The notes under the pieces were generated by a model. It ran no database searches. It was given only the letters and a program-made list of their open reading frames with translations, and had not been told where the DNA came from. From the NCBI GenBank assembly GCA_001464035.1, contig LNEC01000007.1, forward strand, positions 1 through 64,000: a DNA stretch of 64,000 bases, read 5' to 3'. A program made the translations under genes and the position numbers. Positions 62,411 to 64,000 of this stretch are shown here, in pieces; the stretch's first letter is position 1; every line of letters starts with the position of its first letter. This DNA is from Bradyrhizobiaceae bacterium Ga0074131. Its GTDB lineage: Bacteria > Pseudomonadota > Alphaproteobacteria > Rhizobiales > Xanthobacteraceae.

Positions 62411-63393
62411 TTCCCTCGCGGAGCCAACAATCGCAGCAGATCGATCTCGGTTTCCGACGAGCGGCGCCCGATCATGGCGCGCTCGATGGAATGCTCGGGG
62501 CCGATGCGAAAGCGCTGCATCATGCCGCAGCACATCACGCCCCAGCGCAGCGTTCCCATCACTTCCCAGAATTTGACGCGATCGGGATCGACGCGGCGGC
62601 CGGCCTCTTCGTAGCCGGCAAACAACTGCTCCCGGGTGCCGAAGCCACCGACCGGCTTGTCAATCTCGCCGAAACGCCATGAATTGACGCAGACCCAGCC
62701 GAGGTCTTCCATGGGATCGCCGGTATGCGCGAGCTCCCAGTCCAGCACCGCGCGCACGCCGTCCGGACCGACGATCAGATTGCCGTGGCGGAAATCACCA
62801 TGCACCAGCGTCACCTGCTGGGAGGGGCCGGGATCACGCTCGCGCAGCCAGCGCAGCGCCAGTTCGAACACCGGCCGCGGCCAGTCGAAACCGCGGTAGT
62901 CCCGCTCCAGCTCGTCGATCTCTTTCGTCGCCGTCATGCGCCGAAGGTCTGGCAGCTGCTCGACGTCAATTCCGTGGATTGCGGCGAGTATACTGCCGAT
63001 CTGGCGCGCCAGCTTCGGGCGGGCCTCGGCAAACTGCGCGTCGCGCAAAATCTTGCGCGGGATGGTTTCACCCTCGACCCGCGCCATGATGAAGCCGGTG
63101 CCGAGTTCGTCCTGCGGCCGCAGCACATGCAGCACGCACGGCGACGGCACGCCGGCGTCATACGCCCGCTGCATCAGGATGGCCTCGGCATCGAGCCCGG
63201 CGGCGCGCGAGGGCGCCGCGCCATAGCCCGGCGGCGCCCGGCGCAGGATCGCGCCGATGTTGCCGCCGGGATGGACGATGTCGAACGACCATGTCTCCTG
63301 GCTGGCGCCGCCGGACAGGCGCGCCGCGTTGGTGACGCCGGTCGCGCCCGAAAACCACGACACGACGCAGCGCCGGAGCGCTTCCTGCATCAT
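62407..63393 (-). CDS. Phosphotransferase family protein (aminoglycoside-kinase fold, LvaA/ACAD10-like)
   Basis: 328-residue kinase-like protein. The catalytic loop VHGDFRHGNLIV and the metal motif LDWELAHTGDPMEDLGW are intact; LSGGASQETW is the nucleotide-site Gly-rich segment. Members joined to acyl-CoA genes phosphorylate hydroxyacyl-CoAs rather than antibiotics. It overlaps both neighbours by 4 bp, between an enoyl-CoA hydratase and a DUF6285 gene, so acyl-CoA metabolism is the likely setting; resistance is unlikely. Confidence 0.88.
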   Translation of the reverse strand: MMQEALRRCVVSWFSGATGVTNAARLSGGASQETWSFDIVHPGGNIGAILRRAPPGYGAAPSRAAGLDAEAILMQRAYDAGVPSPCVLHVLRPQDELGTGFIMARVEGETIPRKILRDAQFAEARPKLARQIGSILAAIHGIDVEQLPDLRRMTATKEIDELERDYRGFDWPRPVFELALRWLRERDPGPSQQVTLVHGDFRHGNLIVGPDGVRAVLDWELAHTGDPMEDLGWVCVNSWRFGEIDKPVGGFGTREQLFAGYEEAGRRVDPDRVKFWEVMGTLRWGVMCCGMMQRFRIGPEHSIERAMIGRRSSETEIDLLRLLAPRGK

Positions 63394-64000
63394 CTGCCCT
63401 TGAATTTCGCGGGACGCTTCTCGAGGAACGCGGTGACGCCTTCCTTGAAATCATCCGCCGAACCCGCCAGCCGCTGTGATTCGAATTCGAGGTTGAGCTG
63501 ATCCTCGAACGAGTTCTCCGGGCTCTCCCAGTACAGTTTGCGGATCAGCGACAGCGCGACGGTCGGACCGTTGGCGAGCTCATGGGCGAGCTTCATCGTC
63601 TCGTCCATCAGGACGGCATCGTCATAAACCCGGTTGACCAGCCCCCATTCCAGCGCCTTTTCGGCCGGCAGCTTTTCGCCCATCAGCGACAGCTCCACCG
63701 AGCGCGCCTTGCCGATCAGACGCGGCAGCAGCCAGGTCGAGCCGCAATCCGGCACCAGGCCGATGCGTCGGAAAGCCTGCAGGAAATACGACGAACGCGC
63801 GCACAGGATCATGTCACCCATCAGCGCGAAACTCATGCCGGCACCGGCCGCCGGACCGTTGACGGAGGTGACAACAGGGCAATGCAGGTTGCGCAGCCGG
63901 CGCAGGAAAGGATGAAAGCCGACTTCGAGCGAGGTGCCGGCGTTGCTCTTGCCCGGCTTCGGGTTGTTGCGGCCCTGCAGGTTGGCGCCGGTGCAGAAGG
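63390..64000 (-). CDS. Enoyl-CoA hydratase/isomerase family protein (5' end beyond the window)
   Basis: At least 203 residues, open to the window edge, so the start lies beyond 64000. FCTGANLQGR and NGPAAGAGMSFAL give the oxyanion-hole motifs; GLVPDCGSTWLLPRLIG and a C-terminal FLEKRPAKFKGR complete the crotonase fold. The sequence type resembles 2-(1,2-epoxy-1,2-dihydrophenyl)acetyl-CoA isomerase (PaaG-like) hydratases. Its stop overlaps the kinase ATG, so translation is coupled. Whether it is PaaG proper is not resolved. Confidence 0.88.
   Translation of the reverse strand, partial: FCTGANLQGRNNPKPGKSNAGTSLEVGFHPFLRRLRNLHCPVVTSVNGPAAGAGMSFALMGDMILCARSSYFLQAFRRIGLVPDCGSTWLLPRLIGKARSVELSLMGEKLPAEKALEWGLVNRVYDDAVLMDETMKLAHELANGPTVALSLIRKLYWESPENSFEDQLNLEFESQRLAGSADDFKEGVTAFLEKRPAKFKGR

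Noticed and set aside
62407..63393. Aminoglycoside resistance kinase
   Set aside because: Only the fold is shared. Four-base overlaps with an enoyl-CoA hydratase and a DUF6285 gene point to acyl-CoA metabolism.

Overview
The window is high-GC DNA with dense, short-spaced genes, strong Shine-Dalgarno sites and many GTG starts. Gene content and intergenic palindromes point to an alphaproteobacterium of the Bradyrhizobium / Rhodopseudomonas type (Nitrobacteraceae). The genus is inferred from gene style and repeat style; there is no rRNA or tRNA here. I see no phage, intact insertion sequence or CRISPR array. The window is a chromosome-like catabolic region: acyl-CoA metabolism, C4 sugar acids, phenylacetate, three cytochromes P450, polymer and lipid storage, peptide uptake and drug efflux.

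Layout. 0.35-2.6 kb: divergent acyl-CoA dehydrogenase and enoyl-CoA hydratase. 2.7-6.5 kb: four-carbon sugar acid (threonate-type) pathway, otnK-otnI-ltnD on the minus strand and otnC divergent. 6.6-11.8 kb: DUF1445 protein, M20 amidohydrolase, D-2-hydroxyacid dehydrogenase, tartrate/D-malate dehydrogenase and an SDR that lacks the usual catalytic Tyr-x3-Lys. 11.8-13.3 kb: lower-GC scar with a palindromic repeat, a gene fragment and a Sel1-like gene. 13.3-15.7 kb: arylformamidase-like hydrolase and amidase. 15.7-22.3 kb: TetR regulator divergent from ferredoxin-P450-Mo enzyme-hydrolase/OsmC fusion-desaturase, then a YeeE/YedE transporter. 23.7-30.5 kb: phenylacetate genes paaI, paaK, paaABCDE and paaX.

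30.5-44.1 kb is a lipid and polyester block: esterase, DUF445 protein, phasin with its own terminator and a possible PhaR site, a translationally coupled phaE-like/phaC/GNAT operon, a CYP102-type P450-reductase fusion, epoxide hydrolase, wax ester synthase/DGAT, a second esterase paralogous to the first, and a DUF6489 protein. 44.2-53.2 kb: D-amino-acid dehydrogenase-type oxidoreductase divergent from a five-gene dipeptide-type ABC transporter, followed by a gamma-glutamyltransferase without a signal peptide. 53.4-58.7 kb: a RidA/aminomuconate-deaminase-like protein and an RND efflux pump with a TetR gene that carries a clear operator at its start. 59.5-64 kb: a third P450, a GlxA-type AraC regulator, and a tightly overlapping minus-strand operon of enoyl-CoA hydratase (cut by the window end), aminoglycoside-phosphotransferase-fold kinase and DUF6285 protein, which resembles the LvaA/LvaB hydroxyacyl-CoA kinase arrangement.

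The most interesting items are the lipid block with its twin esterases, the kinase/DUF6285/hydratase operon, the alpha/beta hydrolase-OsmC fusion in a P450 operon, the catalytically atypical SDR, and several palindromic repeats, one of which splits the paa operon. All family calls come from reading the sequence and from memory of the families; no database search was run.
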